Shown here piece after piece: positions 24,201-35,700 of a DNA stretch of 64,000 nucleotides. The position numbers and the translations under genes are program-made. Source of the DNA: Bemisia tabaci (taxonomy: Eukaryota; Arthropoda; Insecta; Hemiptera; Aleyrodidae); NCBI RefSeq assembly GCF_918797505.1, contig NC_092793.1:74645912-74709911 (forward strand), given 5' to 3'. The notes beneath the pieces are model-generated. The model was not told the DNA's origin. It made no database searches and saw only the letters and a program-made list of their open reading frames with translations. Numbering within the stretch: the stretch's first letter is position 1; each line of letters starts with the position of its first letter.

Positions 24201-27200
24201 GAGAGACAGTTGATTTACTCAATAATTTGCTAGTGTCTAATGTGAGATCAACTTTTACTCTCCAAGGTATTTTTCTTCTCAAAGAATAAGTGAATAAATA
24301 TTCAGGATGGCAAATCATGAAAAACCCTCATCAATAGTTTAAGGTGCGGCATTTTAGGTGCGCAAGTTGGCATAACTCTCTGTTAAGGGAAATCTGATCG
24401 AGTTCCTTTGACTGATCTTTGTGCTTTCTTTGCCAGCTTGTGCAGCGAACTTGCATGCCTAAAATGCCGTATCTTTATAATTTGGAACCAAGTGGACTGT
24501 CAATTCTAACACACATGCCTCTCATAGAAAAATAGCCCAGTAAGTTATGCCAACAGGATATTGGCCCTGAAATGCATGTCTGTCCACAATTTTTATTTTT
24601 TGGTTCAAGTTTCTTCGACCTTTGGAATTCTTTTAACAAACGATTCAGCTAGACTATGTATCAGAATTTTTAAGAAACATTTTGATTATGAGTGAAAAAT
24701 TATTTTATTAGAGTTTTTAAGCACATGTAGTAGTCAATTTTGAGTCTGTTGCAACTTTATTTTCATATTCCTAACCAGTAATATTTGAAGCTCTGAAAAA
24801 TGCATCTTCTGTCATCTGAAGAATTTCCTAATTGAAAGCATTATTTTAACATGTTCAATGCCAATATTCTTGAGCATTTGTCCCTGGCGGGCCAGAAAAA
24901 CTTGCCGAAGCAAAACAGGAAAGTGTGAATGCTCCAATCTTGATCACCATGATACTACACTTGCCATCGGTTACACTTGTTACCATCACTCTGCAATTAA
25001 TCCTTTGGAAGACTGGCAGGCAGCACAGTTACTATGCAACAGCGCGATGGAAACAGGCCACACAAAACATTTCTCACTGTGGCCTTTCTTTGCTTGGCAC
25101 GACCAACAAAGAAAAAAGTCGGTATGACCAGCGTGGCATTGAAGTTGTGAACATGTTGATTGCCGACATGTTTTGCCTCATTTTTCCCTGTGATTTTACA
25201 TAAACATGGTCCAAAGAGCGAAACTTAAATGAACGGTCTGAAAAACTCCAGAAGCAAGGTCATCAGATATTGATATCAAGTTTGCATACAGTAACTGGCA
25301 GTTGGCCTGTCAGTTTGCCCTTAGTTGATAGAAGTTGATATCAGTGCGACATCAGTCTGCTGTTGTTGACATCACAAGCCTGATAGGATGCTAAGGTATA
25401 TCTTTAGTCCAGGCAAACAAGGAAAAGAGCCTGCAAAAATCCCGGGTAGCAATGTTTTCATCGTTTCCTATGTAATTTTGGACGCTGAATCCGAATTTCA
25501 ACTTTGCGCCATTAAATTCGGACCGGAAAGTAGCCAAATTTGGCAAAAATGGCCTAAAATCGGACTTTTTTCCGGATTATGGTCTGTAACTTGCCAAAAA
25601 TTGATCTGACGATAAAATTAGTTATTTTCAGAAATGAAGCTCGTTAAATTTCCTATAAAAAAGTTTCTAAACACTTTTTTGCTCAAGGCAAAATCAAGCG
25701 CGCTGCGGCTCCGAACTTTGTAAAATGTGCGAAAATTGCGCATACTGTAATGTGTTGGGTTATCCTTATTATTTACATCAATTCATTTCACTCAGTGTAA
25801 ATTTTATCATCTTCACTTAATTTGTCCAGAAATTACTCGTCGGACGATTAAAACAGGAGACATCGGGCAAAAACCGCGAAAAACACAGTTTTTGCTCATT
25901 TTTCAAAGTTCGGAGCCCGCCAGCCCGCTTCATTTTGCATTGAGCAAAAAAGTGTTTAGGAACTATTTTACAGGAAATTTAACGAGCTTTATTTCTGAAA
26001 AAAACTAATTTAATCGTCAGATCAATTTTTAGCAAGTTACAGGTCATAATCCAGGAAAAAGGCCGATTTTAGGCCATTTTTGCCAAATTTGGCAACTTTC
26101 CGGTCCGAATTTAATGGTGCAAAGTTGAAATCCGGATTCAGCGTCAGAAACTACGTAGGATTCACTGAGAGCATAACTACCCGGGATTTTTGCAAAAACC
26201 GCCAAAAAAACGCAATTTTCGTTCATTTTTCAAAGTTCGGTGCCCGCCAGCGCGCTTAATTTTGCCTTGAGCAAAAAAGTGTATAGGAACTTTTTTATGG
26301 GAAATTTAACGAACTTTTTTTTTAAAACAACCAAATTGTCGTTAGATCAATTTTGGACGAGTCACAGGCCATAACCCGCAAATAACCAAATTTTCGCTCA
26401 TTTTTCAAAGTTTGGAGCCCGCCAGCGCGCTTGATTTTTCCTTGAGCAAAAAAGTGTTTAGGAACATTTTTATAGGAAATTTAACGAGCTTTATTTCTGA
26501 AAATAACTAATTTTATCGTCAGATCAATTTTTGGCAAGTTACAGGCCATAATCCGGAAAAAAAGTCCGATTTTAGGCCATTTTTGCCAAATTTGGCAACT
26601 TTCCGGTCCGAATTTAATGGCGCAAAGTTGAAATTCGGATTCAGCGTCCAAAATTACATAGGAAACGATGAAAACATTGCTACCCGGGATTTTTGTAGGC
26701 TATAGCCCTTTTCATGGCTTATTTGCCTGCAGCCCGATTGTTGAAATTTATGTTGGCACGACAAGAATCGAAATTCGATATATTACACGGCGCAGATAGG
26801 GCTATGTCTTGTCTTATCGTGCCGATATAGCCAGTTGAAGTTTCAACAATCCGGCTGCTGGACTACTTGGTGAGAGTGTTGATCAGTGGCGGATTTAAAG
26901 GGGCATGGTGGCATGGCCCTCCTTGCATCCCCAAAAATGGAAAATGGAAAAAATAAAGGACAAGAAGGGAAAAGGGAGGGAAAATAAAGTGCTCTGAAAA
27001 AGTTACTGAAACGGCTTCGAGACAGAACTGTTCAACCAAAGGTTACTCAACACCGCAGAAATAATTACCCAGTCCATGCCCTAAAATAAAATTATGGTAT
27101 CATTCATTAATTTTTAACTTTCAAGTAAAGCACCAATTGTATGCTAAAACATCTTAAAATTCAATCTGGAAGGGCCTCTTTTTATAAATTCTCCGGAGGA

Positions 27201-29414
27201 GGCCCTCTAAACCCCCCACTCGACATTAGTCAACGGCCCTCCCTCCGACTCACTCTGGATCCGCGACTGGTGTTGACCCATGAGCTTGCCGATTCTTGCA
27301 ATGTATCAATAGGCAAAACTCTTAGGAGCAGACGGTCACAAGAATTTGCATGACTTAGCAGCTGCACCGCGTCCCAATAATTTTCGAAGTGCACGGAAAA
27401 TGACTGAAACAGTATCGTAAGTAGTAGAGAAGTTCATTGTCAGAAAGGCTACAATCCTCTAATGTAGTCTTTCTTATTAAGCTCTAGGTACTCCTTTTAG
27501 TTGTTGAGAATTTTTTCCCAGCAATTGAAATTAAGAAGCAGCCCTCTTGGGGAAATCAGCATCTAAGAGCATGGACTCGCAACTTTTGTGTTGCTGAACT
27601 TGAGGAATTTTCATGATGCTAAGTCGAAGAATATCTATGTTGACAAATTCGTTGATGGTAAAAAATCGAGTTTATGTTTCACCAGGAACTGATTTTTGTT
27701 TTCAGGGAACTAAGAAATGAGCATCCCATGCGATTCCCATCTTCATTCTTATTTGGTGATCAATTCTATTTTCTAGCACTCATTTGGTGTGATTGCTCAT
27801 CCTTTGCATCCATACAATCCTTGTTTGTCCCTCCATACTTCTTTAGTACGGCTCACTATTCAACATTTGCCGTTTTTTGAACTGTAAATCATGTGAGGAA
27901 TTTTTCCCAACTGTGTGTCTCATCCTGTTTTAATTAGTGACTAACTCTTTTTTTGTTGTCTAATCAGGAAGCCTAAATACCTGTATTAGTACTTCTTTAC
28001 AGCTGAGGGAACCTTCTCACTTGTTTTTTTTTCAGACTGAATGCAATCTATGCAATTTTTAAATAGTTAAAACAGTGTAACTGTGAAATAGAAGGAAAGA
28101 AGTAATGTCTTCTTAAGGAACAATCAGATCGTTTAACTAGAATTTTATTTTCACAGGCTGAAAGCTTAAACAAATTTTCTACTTGATTACTATTTAAAGT
28201 TAGTATGAGATGAAATGTTAGGATTTTCATAAATAAATATTGATCTGTTTTTTATTCGGAGTAAATTTAGCCTAAGGATATGCTTTTTAAAAGTCAAATA
28301 TCTTCAGTAGCTCATTTTTTTGCCTCATTACTCAAATTTAAAGTTCCCTCGTGGCATGAGCTTTCTTGTAATTGTCAACTTGAAACACTTCGTCCCAAAA
28401 TTACGAATACTCTCTAAGCACCCCTCTTTTATTTGTAACAGGCTCCTCAAAATATATCCTGAGGTTTTTCCTGTAGGATTTTTTGTTTTGTTTTTTGTCT
28501 TTTCTCCTCGTAGTGATAATCTAATCAGTAGGCATTGATTTATTTTAAAGTTGTCTTTTTTACACATCCGCGTTCATCCCTTCCTCTTCTGAATTTTGTT
28601 TCATACCTATTACTCATATTTTTGGTGAGTTCGGTTTTATCTGGTATCTCATTTTTTTCTGTGATCCTCAGTTTATTGACTCTCATCACTGTGAGTGTGC
28701 ATTTCCATGTCTCAATGAATGTCATCACATTCAGTGAAAAATGTCCTAGTGTTCAAACAAGCACGAGGACTAGGTGTGCCAGGCTCATGTTGAACCTGAA
28801 TGCTGGATAACACTCATTGTAATATCATACAAGCTCTAGGTGGTCACATACATGTTTCTGTCATTTACATTGAAAATATTGCGAAAGACTGTTCATTTTC
28901 AGTTTTTCTCATGCTAATTGTTGATGTAAGAAGTCAGGAAATTTCTCCCCCTTCATGGGTAGATACCCTGGTTTGTCCCAGAGTCTTGTCTCCAGATTCT
29001 ATGTCGAAAAAATTGGAATTTTCCACACCAATTTAGAGAGCAGAAAACAAGGCTTTGTGGGTTATCTTTAAATCTAAGTTTGAAAACACTATGGAGAAAA
29101 GGTTCTTGTTAAAATTCGTTTCTAATACTACACAGTTAAAGCTCCCTAAGTAGAACTATGGTTATGACGAAATTCCACTCGAGTCTTTTTCGGTCCCTAG
29201 ACACATCCATAAGACGCAATGTACGCGGTAAAGACTAATTGCTGCTGAAGTCCAATTTTTTTTTTGGTCTCTCAACAACTCAAACTAGCGAGCTTTCACT
29301 GTATCTTTAAATCAAACATCACCATTGTAAATGAATCTTGATTCTTAAAGTGATAGCACATGTTGGCAAATACTGTAACTAATTTTATCTTGTCTCTCTT
29401 TCTGTTCACAGTAA
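18223..29414 (+). CDS. RpS24: 40S ribosomal protein S24 (eS24), 5 exons, 133 aa
   Basis: Coding exons: 18223-18225 (ATG only), 19294-19365, 22369-22578, 23945-24058, and 29412-29414 (the stop codon). All junctions are GT-AG and phase 0. The protein contains family hallmarks such as [60 protein letters not shown] and [19 protein letters not shown]. At 133 residues it is the usual eS24 length. Family role: a small-subunit ribosomal protein needed for 18S rRNA maturation. It is divergent from SIRT1, and its introns 2 and 4 carry several transposon-like insertions. If intron 4 were retained, the frame would add VTGLT and stop (24059-24076), a possible minor form. Confidence 0.96.
19660..19880. 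repeat. G-run/C-run inverted repeat in RpS24 intron 2
   Basis: A G-run near 19685-19695 preceded by TCGATAAGGGTTGAACGA and a C-run near 19840-19856 followed by a diverged mirror of the same sequence (TCGCTGATCC...ATCGATAA) form an imperfect inverted repeat. It is probably a decayed miniature element. Confidence 0.4.
19966..20559 (-). pseudogene. Transposon-like ORF remnant, 197 codons, antisense in RpS24 intron 2
   Basis: This is the longest intact non-gene frame on the left side: 197 codons, minus strand, inside an RpS24 intron. The C-terminal part has a well-conserved look ([36 protein letters not shown]), and earlier there is [11 protein letters not shown] associate this pattern with uncharacterised, multi-copy arthropod proteins of presumed transposon origin, but I cannot name the family. 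The N-terminal part is absent, because upstream the sequence turns into diverged tandem repeats (20560-21230). It may be a decayed or truncated copy. Confidence 0.45.
20560..21230. repeat. Diverged tandem array, ~4 units of about 170 bp
   Basis: Four units share the order: TTTTCCGG(G/A)A..., a GAGGGTGATA/GAGGTGATAAG-type block, AAAGGTCATATTCGG(A/G)TTTA, then AAAATACATGA. The shared blocks centre near 20635, 20815, 20975 and 21150. Divergence is high, so the array is old. It directly abuts the N-terminal edge of the antisense ORF at 19966-20559. Confidence 0.75.
21707..22045. mobile_element. Miniature element, AAGGGCTTTTTTTT-end family, copy 2 (RpS24 intron 2)
   Basis: Inverted ends AAGGGCTTTTTTTTTTATC and ATAAAAAAAAGCCCTTT bound 339 bp. 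The interior has GATCCG/CGGATC-rich blocks and shares CCTACCTCGGAAGAG plus GCGTTCCAC with the element at 15063-15257. Confidence 0.75.
24341..24475. mobile_element. Miniature inverted-repeat element in RpS24 intron 4
   Basis: AAGGTGCGGCATTTTAGGTG followed by CGCAAGTTGGC on the left is mirrored by GCCAGCTTGTG...AACTTGCATGCCTAAAATGCCGTATCTTT on the right. About 135 bp, non-coding. Confidence 0.7.
25410..26729. mobile_element. Composite foldback element with four repeat arms (RpS24 intron 4)
   Basis: The outer ends CAGGCAAA and ATTTGCCTG are inverted. The left arm (about 25429-25720) holds a ~290-bp block with ATCCCGGGTAGCAATG, AAATTCGGACCGGAAAGT, TTGGCAAAAATGGCC and TTTTTTGCTCAAGGC. The block recurs inverted at about 25900-26190, in shorter form at about 26220-26370, and at about 26400-26700. 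No reading frame resembling a transposase was seen, so it is presumably mobilised in trans, if at all. Confidence 0.75.
26727..26860. mobile_element. Miniature element with GATTGTTGAAA ends
   Basis: Left end CTGCAGCCCGATTGTTGAAA is mirrored by TTTCAACAATCCGGCTGCTG at the right. Inner TTGGCACGA/TCGTGCCGA and TAGCCC/GGGCTA blocks also pair. It touches the right boundary of the composite foldback element. The ends resemble those at 33367-33480 and 50844-51120. Confidence 0.72.
26876..27277. mobile_element. hAT-like non-autonomous element with 8-bp target duplication
   Basis: The element (26884-27269, 386 bp) has ends CAGTGGCGGATTTA and TGGATCCGCGACTG, the typical hAT arrangement. It is flanked by GTGTTGAT (26876-26883) and GTGTTGAC (27270-27277), an 8-bp duplication with one mismatch. 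It has subterminal GGCCCTCC repeats and no coding capacity. Confidence 0.82.
27278..29411. other. Remainder of RpS24 intron 4
   Basis: T-rich intronic sequence with no exon, RNA gene or element that I can support. I looked for box C/D snoRNA signatures, since ribosomal-protein introns often host them, and found none convincing. Confidence 0.5.
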
Positions 29415-29545
29415 TCCAATTGAAGACCCAACAACATGTGACCTGAAACACCTCCGAAAAGTTTCGACATAACTAATTTTTGTTACAACATTCTTTTTTA
29501 TTGCTATTGATATTCCAATAAAAAATGATCACTCTTTGAGTGAAA
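29412..29545 (+). other. RpS24: RpS24 last exon: stop codon plus 3' UTR
   Basis: An acceptor CACAG at 29407-29411 is followed directly by TAA, so this exon contributes only the stop codon and about 120 bases of 3' UTR. An AATAAA polyadenylation signal is at 29517-29522; cleavage should fall within the next 10-30 bases. The exact end is inferred. Confidence 0.75.
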
Positions 29546-29603
29546 CTCAAGCTCCATTTATTTGACGAACATTCATCAAACTTTCATCTGAATACTGAAT
29601 GAT

Positions 29604-30190
29604 CAATGAGTCAGTTGCCCTGGTCACAGAATCATGTTTTGATTATTGTAAATTAGCTTAAAATAATAAGAACTGTCCAAATCGCAATTTCCTACGTTCG
29701 ATATTAACAGAGGTACCGCGCTTTTAAAAGTCGGGTGTTTGAAATCATCCACTGCGGTAGTGACACTCTTAGTTTCCTCCTCTTATGTTTGATCAGTGAT
29801 GCAGCAGGCGTTTGGCGAAACTGCAACGGCATTAAGCATAAACAAACTGAAGAACTGACTGACGGGCTAACCGATTTGCGTCGGTTGCGTTATCTCCTGA
29901 TATAAGATCCTTGAAGTGCGAATCTGTCTGTTTCTTGAGTTTGTTTATGTTAGTGTACTTGAGGTTTCGCGTTCCGCCTCCTGCATCACCGATCGAACAA
30001 AAGAGGAAGGAACCAAGGGTGCCACTACCGCGGTGGATGATGTCAAAAACCCGACTTTTCCAAGTGCCATCTCGCTTTTAACATTGAATGTAGAGAGTTG
30101 CTGTTTGGACAGATCTTATTAATTTTAGTTAATTTACAGGGATCAAACATCAAAACATGATTCTGTGACCAGCAAAACTGACCCATTACC
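29604..30190. mobile_element. Long foldback element between RpS24 and NDUFB5
   Basis: Two arms of about 210 bp (29604-29815 and 29975-30190) are inverted copies. The shared blocks include CTGGTCACAGAATCATG, AAAAGTCGGGT, TCATCCAC(T/C)GCGGTAGTG and TGATGCAG(C/G)AGGCG. The spacer is about 160 bp. A third, single-arm copy occurs at 62106-62320. Confidence 0.8.
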
Positions 30191-32770
30191 GAACTTTTTT
30201 TATCATGTGTGATTAAAGTTGTCATTTTGGTTATCAGAAGGCAAGAACCCCACTATTTTAGCTGTAATTTATCCTTAATATTGTCAGGAGTAGTAAGCAT
30301 CATTTTGTGCAACCATTTACAGTTAAAGAGACCTCAGTCCACTGAGGGGAAATTTTCAGTCAAGTCTCAATCTTTGTCAAGTGGAGTTGAAAACTTTTTT
30401 TTTGTTTTTACACCTCTCGATCACTGGTGAAGTTGGGAGCTTTTTTTAGTGACATCCTTAAAAGTCCTCAAAAGAAGGACCAAGATACTGTACAACTCTC
30501 ATGAATCAGGCAGAAGTAATTATCCTGTAGAACTTTAAGACTCACAATCAGTTTATATCGCCTAGAAGGACAAAAATGGCGTACAATCTGTATGAATCAG
30601 GCAGAAAGAATTATCCTGTAGAATTTTAAGGTTCAGTTCATATCGCCAACAGCTTATTTCTCTACTCTACTAAATTTTCGAATTTTAAACGGTTCTTCTG
30701 TTAATTAATCCCATTAGTATAGAATATCTAGATTTTAAGCTGTATATTTTTACTAAAATCTTGGAAAGTCACATCTCATCAAAGTGCGTCAGGTATCCAT
30801 CGACAAATTTTACAAAAACCACTTTGCAATAACTCTAGAAGTACATTCCTACATATTTGTTAATCTGTAATTATTTTGTCTAAGAACTTGCAGTATTAAC
30901 CTAGGATGCACTTGAGGAGTTATTTCAGAGTATTTCCTGATCATACGTTTCATGCAAATTACGTGATACACTACAGCAAGACGTGAGGAGCAGGAGCTTT
31001 GGTTACATGGTTTCAAGTCAAGAAATTATTAATTAATCAACAAGTTAGCAAATCGTTCTCCAAAGTACTATGGAACCATCTTGAGAGAATTATGATGTTT
31101 CAATTTTTTAGAATTAATTACCCATCTAGCCCGTATTTCTCTAATTTCAAATCCAGTCAGGATAGGAATGCAAATTTTTCAAGAAAAAGTCATCTTCATC
31201 AGTAAAGTTGGAGAATGGACCTATTTCATTCTCAATCAAGTATCAATTATTGTAGTTCTCAAATTCTGAGGTGATAGCTTGGTAAAGGCTTTAGGTTTAA
31301 AGAGTTATGTTTCAGAGAATTTTCTCAGACAAGCATCCGCGCCATCTTCTGAAGGAAAAAAAAACCTAATCTGGACATGGAAATACATAATCAAACTGGA
31401 AAAGGAAGCACAACGTTTTGGATATGTTGGATTCTAAAGATTGCTTTCTAGAGTTAAAATTAACATTTCATTCAATAGGAAGGTACCTATCTTGGTCAGA
31501 TTTACTTTAGTATTTGTGTAATAGGTACACAATGATCATTCTTGATAATTTGACTCACAGGAATTAGATGACTTTTTGTCATGAAAATATATCAAGACAT
31601 TTTGCAGGTAAGTACCCTCTCATAGATAGTTGTAGACCTAGGTAAGGGTACCTACCTATTAGATTCAAGTTAAGCCGTCATCAGATCATCTTAAGTAATT
31701 CCGTTTTAAATTTAAGGAGAACCTAACATTTCATATTCATTAATCTTTTCTCATGACCGTTTTATCTTTCCAGTTTCCAGATAATTTTCCTAAGAACCCA
31801 TGAGAGTCATAAATTGTCTTGAGTTGGAAGTTGCTTGGGACAATTGTCACCTATTCCCATGAAATGCGTCAAGTTTAAAAGAAAAAGCTTGATTTCTCTC
31901 ATCAGGCGTCATAAGATCTGCCTCTATTTTGTTTCCCTGTGTCTTTAGGGTAGGGGACTGCTGGAAGTCTAACTTTCCGTTTTATTTACAATATCACACG
32001 GTACTCAACTGTAATCGAATCAAATTTTTTTTTCAGCCAACTTTCAATTCAACCTATCAAATGCTTTTGTTGAATGGAAAGTTTGATTGTCTGGATTGGG
32101 CCTTGAAGTATCTCCCACGGAATTAACTGACGAGTTGAAAGTGAGACAAGAATGAACGAGACAAGAATTTTAGTATTTCTAGTTCGTACTTGGGTGAACT
32201 TTATCACTTACAGACCACAATAATTTTTGTGGTTCTGTGTTGGGATTGGTGACTTTTCATAAAAAGCTGGTACACGGCGACCCTAAATGAAATCTGTCCA
32301 TGGAAAAGGTAGCAATACCATGGTCCAAATCAGAGCTACCTACGATTTTACTTGATAGTCTGATACAGCTCCTAATCATACCATTTCATACTATTAACCC
32401 TTTATGCCTTTCATTTGCGGCCATGGCTACTCATCAGTGTTGGCGCTCTTAACTAAAACATATTTTAAGTAAGTACCTAAGCAACGGTTGCAACAGAGAG
32501 TAGCAAGGAAAAGTATAATAACAGTAAAACCGACAACACCGGGGTTGAAGAGTATGACGTCATGCCAGATATTTAAGGGTTTATTTACCTCACACATTCA
32601 TTCGTCCTTTTTGTCTGATATGAGTTATCATGTAGGGACAGGTTCAAGTTCACAGGAAAATCGTCAGACCCTTTATTCTTGAGGAGTTGAGGGTCCTGTT
32701 TAGTTTTTTGTTGCGCAAATTACCTAAACTTCATTTTACTCTCTTTCTTTAAACACCAACCTATACCACA
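30191..32770. other. Intergenic, RpS24 to NDUFB5
   Basis: AT-rich sequence without a recognised gene. A short direct duplication (about 30491-30562 and 30580-30645) shares ATGAATCAGGCAGAA and AATTATCCTGTAGAA. The last few hundred bases must include the NDUFB5 promoter and 5' UTR; no TATA box is assigned. Confidence 0.55.
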
Positions 32771-35700
32771 ATGGTCGCGTGGAGTTCCTTTCGGCCCTTC
32801 GGCTCCCTCTTTTCAAATGTTGCCGTTAAGCTCTCCTCCGCAACTGCTCCTGCAAATACATCTAGAGGTAAGTATAATCCTTTAACATTCGCTCCTCTGT
32901 AATCATGATTCCTTATTTTTAGTCATTTAATGCATCTAAATGCTCACTTACAGCAATCGATGCACAAGTACAGTTTGAACAATTATTGGCATTTAGGGTC
33001 AAACAAGCAAGAATCATGAACTCTCCAACTTTGGAAAGGATGAAATTTCCCTAAAGCTCGTAGGAATTGTCACTGAAGGGTGATTGGATGATGGGCTTGA
33101 TCAACTTACACCTCCGTTGTTCCATCTCCGAGAGTAAAAAGTGAGGTTATGTTTAAGTACAATTGCACGCTGGCTAAGAGAGCCAATTCTACAGAGCAGG
33201 CTGACTTTATGTCAATGCATAAGTTAGATCTCTAGTTCCACCATTCAATAGGGATGTAGTTCAGGTTATAATCCATTACTCCTTTTAGGCCTAATAGTAC
33301 CATAGAGTTGCAATGAACTGGAGCACCGATGAAGTTACTTTTTTGAGACTGTTTTGTCTAGTACACCAGCGGGTCGATTGTTGAATCGTTATCGAATGGA
33401 CTTGATCGATAAATCCCTATCTTTACAATGCTATTTATCGATCAAGGTCATTCGATAACGATCCAACAATCGACCTGCTGAGACAAGTGTGTAGTAACTA
33501 GCAAGGCTGTATACGCAGGGTCCCAGATCCGTGTTCTGCTCAGAAAGTAAAGTACAGGTATAAGATTTATTTCATAGAACTCGAGAGTTTTGTACATTTT
33601 TTAATTTGGTTTGATATTGTTCAACATAATTATTAGCCAAAATTTGCAATAATAACTATTGATTTTAATTAGTAGATCTGGAAAACCACTTACAGCCCGT
33701 GTTTATCTCATAAGCCGCCGTGTTAAAAAATGCTGTTTGGTTCACACTTCAGCGAACAAGGGGCTCGGAATGGCCCATTCATGGCTTGACCTCATTGGCG
33801 CTCTAGTTCATTGCGACTCTATTCTACTCAATGTCTTAGTCAAAGTGAATTGCCACATTTAGCATAGGTTACCTTACTCAGATAAGTTCAACCTGTTACA
33901 CTAGGTTTTCTAAGCAGTTATGAATTTAGTCAATGTCACATATTACTCAAAAGTGACCTTAAGTAACTTTTCTTTGTTCACAGTTTTGGTTCCTCTGCGT
34001 GCAATGAGTGGGCACCGATTATTTGAAATCCACCCATCAAAATATATGTGGGTGAAATATAAGGACACCACGCACTTTTACATCATGATCGGATTAATCC
34101 CATGGGTTTGCGTTATTACGTACCTCAACCTTTTCATCGGACCAGCTCAACTTGCTCCAATACCTGAAGGCTATGTCCCTAAGGAACATGAATACCATAG
34201 AGTAAGTACTCCAATCAAGAAACTGATAACTAGTCCCCATTTTAGACTTGAAACTCATTTCTTTTAAATTCGAAGTAGATATGTAGTATCACGCAAAACC
34301 GAAGGAAAATCTTAGCTTTTCAAGTGTCTCATATTACTGACATTTTTTAATATTATGCTCCCATCAATATAAAAACCGCAAATTTCCCGCAATATGAGGG
34401 TGAGAGTTGTGTATTCGTGTTCTTAATCAAACATTACTGAGCAAATTTGAATAAGTGCTGGTATATTGAGGTGAATAAAGAGGGATTTACTATACAATCA
34501 TTTTTAATGATTTTACCGCTGAAAAAATTGCGCATTTCCTATGACACTGAGATAAAAAGTGCGCAATTAATCACTTTTTCACATGCGGAAATTGAGAGAG
34601 CAACTATTTGAACTCCGGAGTTGATGTTCAATATCTCTCAAAACTGAACGGAAATCTTAAAAAAATATAAATGGCGTACTTGCCACGGTATGGAGGTGAC
34701 AATTGTGTGATATGTATTCAAGTATCCTTCCTGCTCTTCAGTGTGCAGTTAGGGTAAGCAAGGTAAAATCACTAGTATAAAATTGACTGAATTTCTCCCA
34801 ATGTATTTGAAAAAACAGGTGATCAAGAAATGTATTAATTGTAGTAAAAATATAATGGGAGGAACAGAAATACACATGAGATCACAGTGGAAGTATCAGA
34901 GCTGAAAAGATAGAGATGATGAATCTGTGATATGCAGCCAGGACATGGACCAACAGAAGCTTGCTTGCTGTGGGCTAAATTAAAACAAGGGACTTAACCA
35001 GAGAATTGAGACAGGAAAGGAGTTCGCTGAGTCCGAGCTAATTGATACTAGCTGTAAGCTTGATTCTCTCGTTTTTAGCTGCAGGAAAATAACACATGAT
35101 CTCTGCGCAATGCCAGGCAGCCCAAGTCTGAGGTCCCAAGAAATGTGGGCAGTTATTCAGGTGCATCATGGCAGTGCCTTTTTTCTTACCACTTCTCCTT
35201 CTGTCAAGGTCATTGCCGCCAAAGAAGGGGTTATTTTTCAACCAGACGTGTTTTCAGAGTACATTCTCGACGCTAAGGGGGGGGGGGGGAGGTTTTTAGA
35301 GAGTAGGTATAAGTTTCAAATACCCAATCCCCTAAGTTCGTTTGTTTGCTCAATGTATCTCTTAGTTCTGTAACCTACTTAACTGTTTTTGTTTTAATCA
35401 ATTTTTTTTCTTGTATCAGCATCCATTGACGCGATTTATTGCCCAGTATGTGGTGCCATCCACTCAAGAGGAATATGAAAGAACTTTGCATGTTCTCTAC
35501 GAAGACGACGAGATAAAAGCCATGCAGTACGTATATGTTTCTCTTATGCTTGATCATGTACGACAAAAATATGTTTTACATTGTCAGAGAAATCTTTATA
35601 AAATAGGGAAATTCCTGAGAGCCCTGAAATGATGGGAGCAGGAATTTGTTTTTGCAGGAAAATAGTTTCAAATCAAACCTTTGTAGTCATTGATGTGGTA

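Noticed and set aside
24858..25203. Two overlapping Cys/His-containing frames in RpS24 intron 4
   Set aside because: They overlap in different frames, lack conserved motif spacing for any zinc finger I know, and have no splice signals.
18226..29411. Possible intronic snoRNA in RpS24
   Set aside because: ATGATGA occurs near 18539 but no matching CTGA box and terminal stem at a suitable distance could be found; other candidates were no better.
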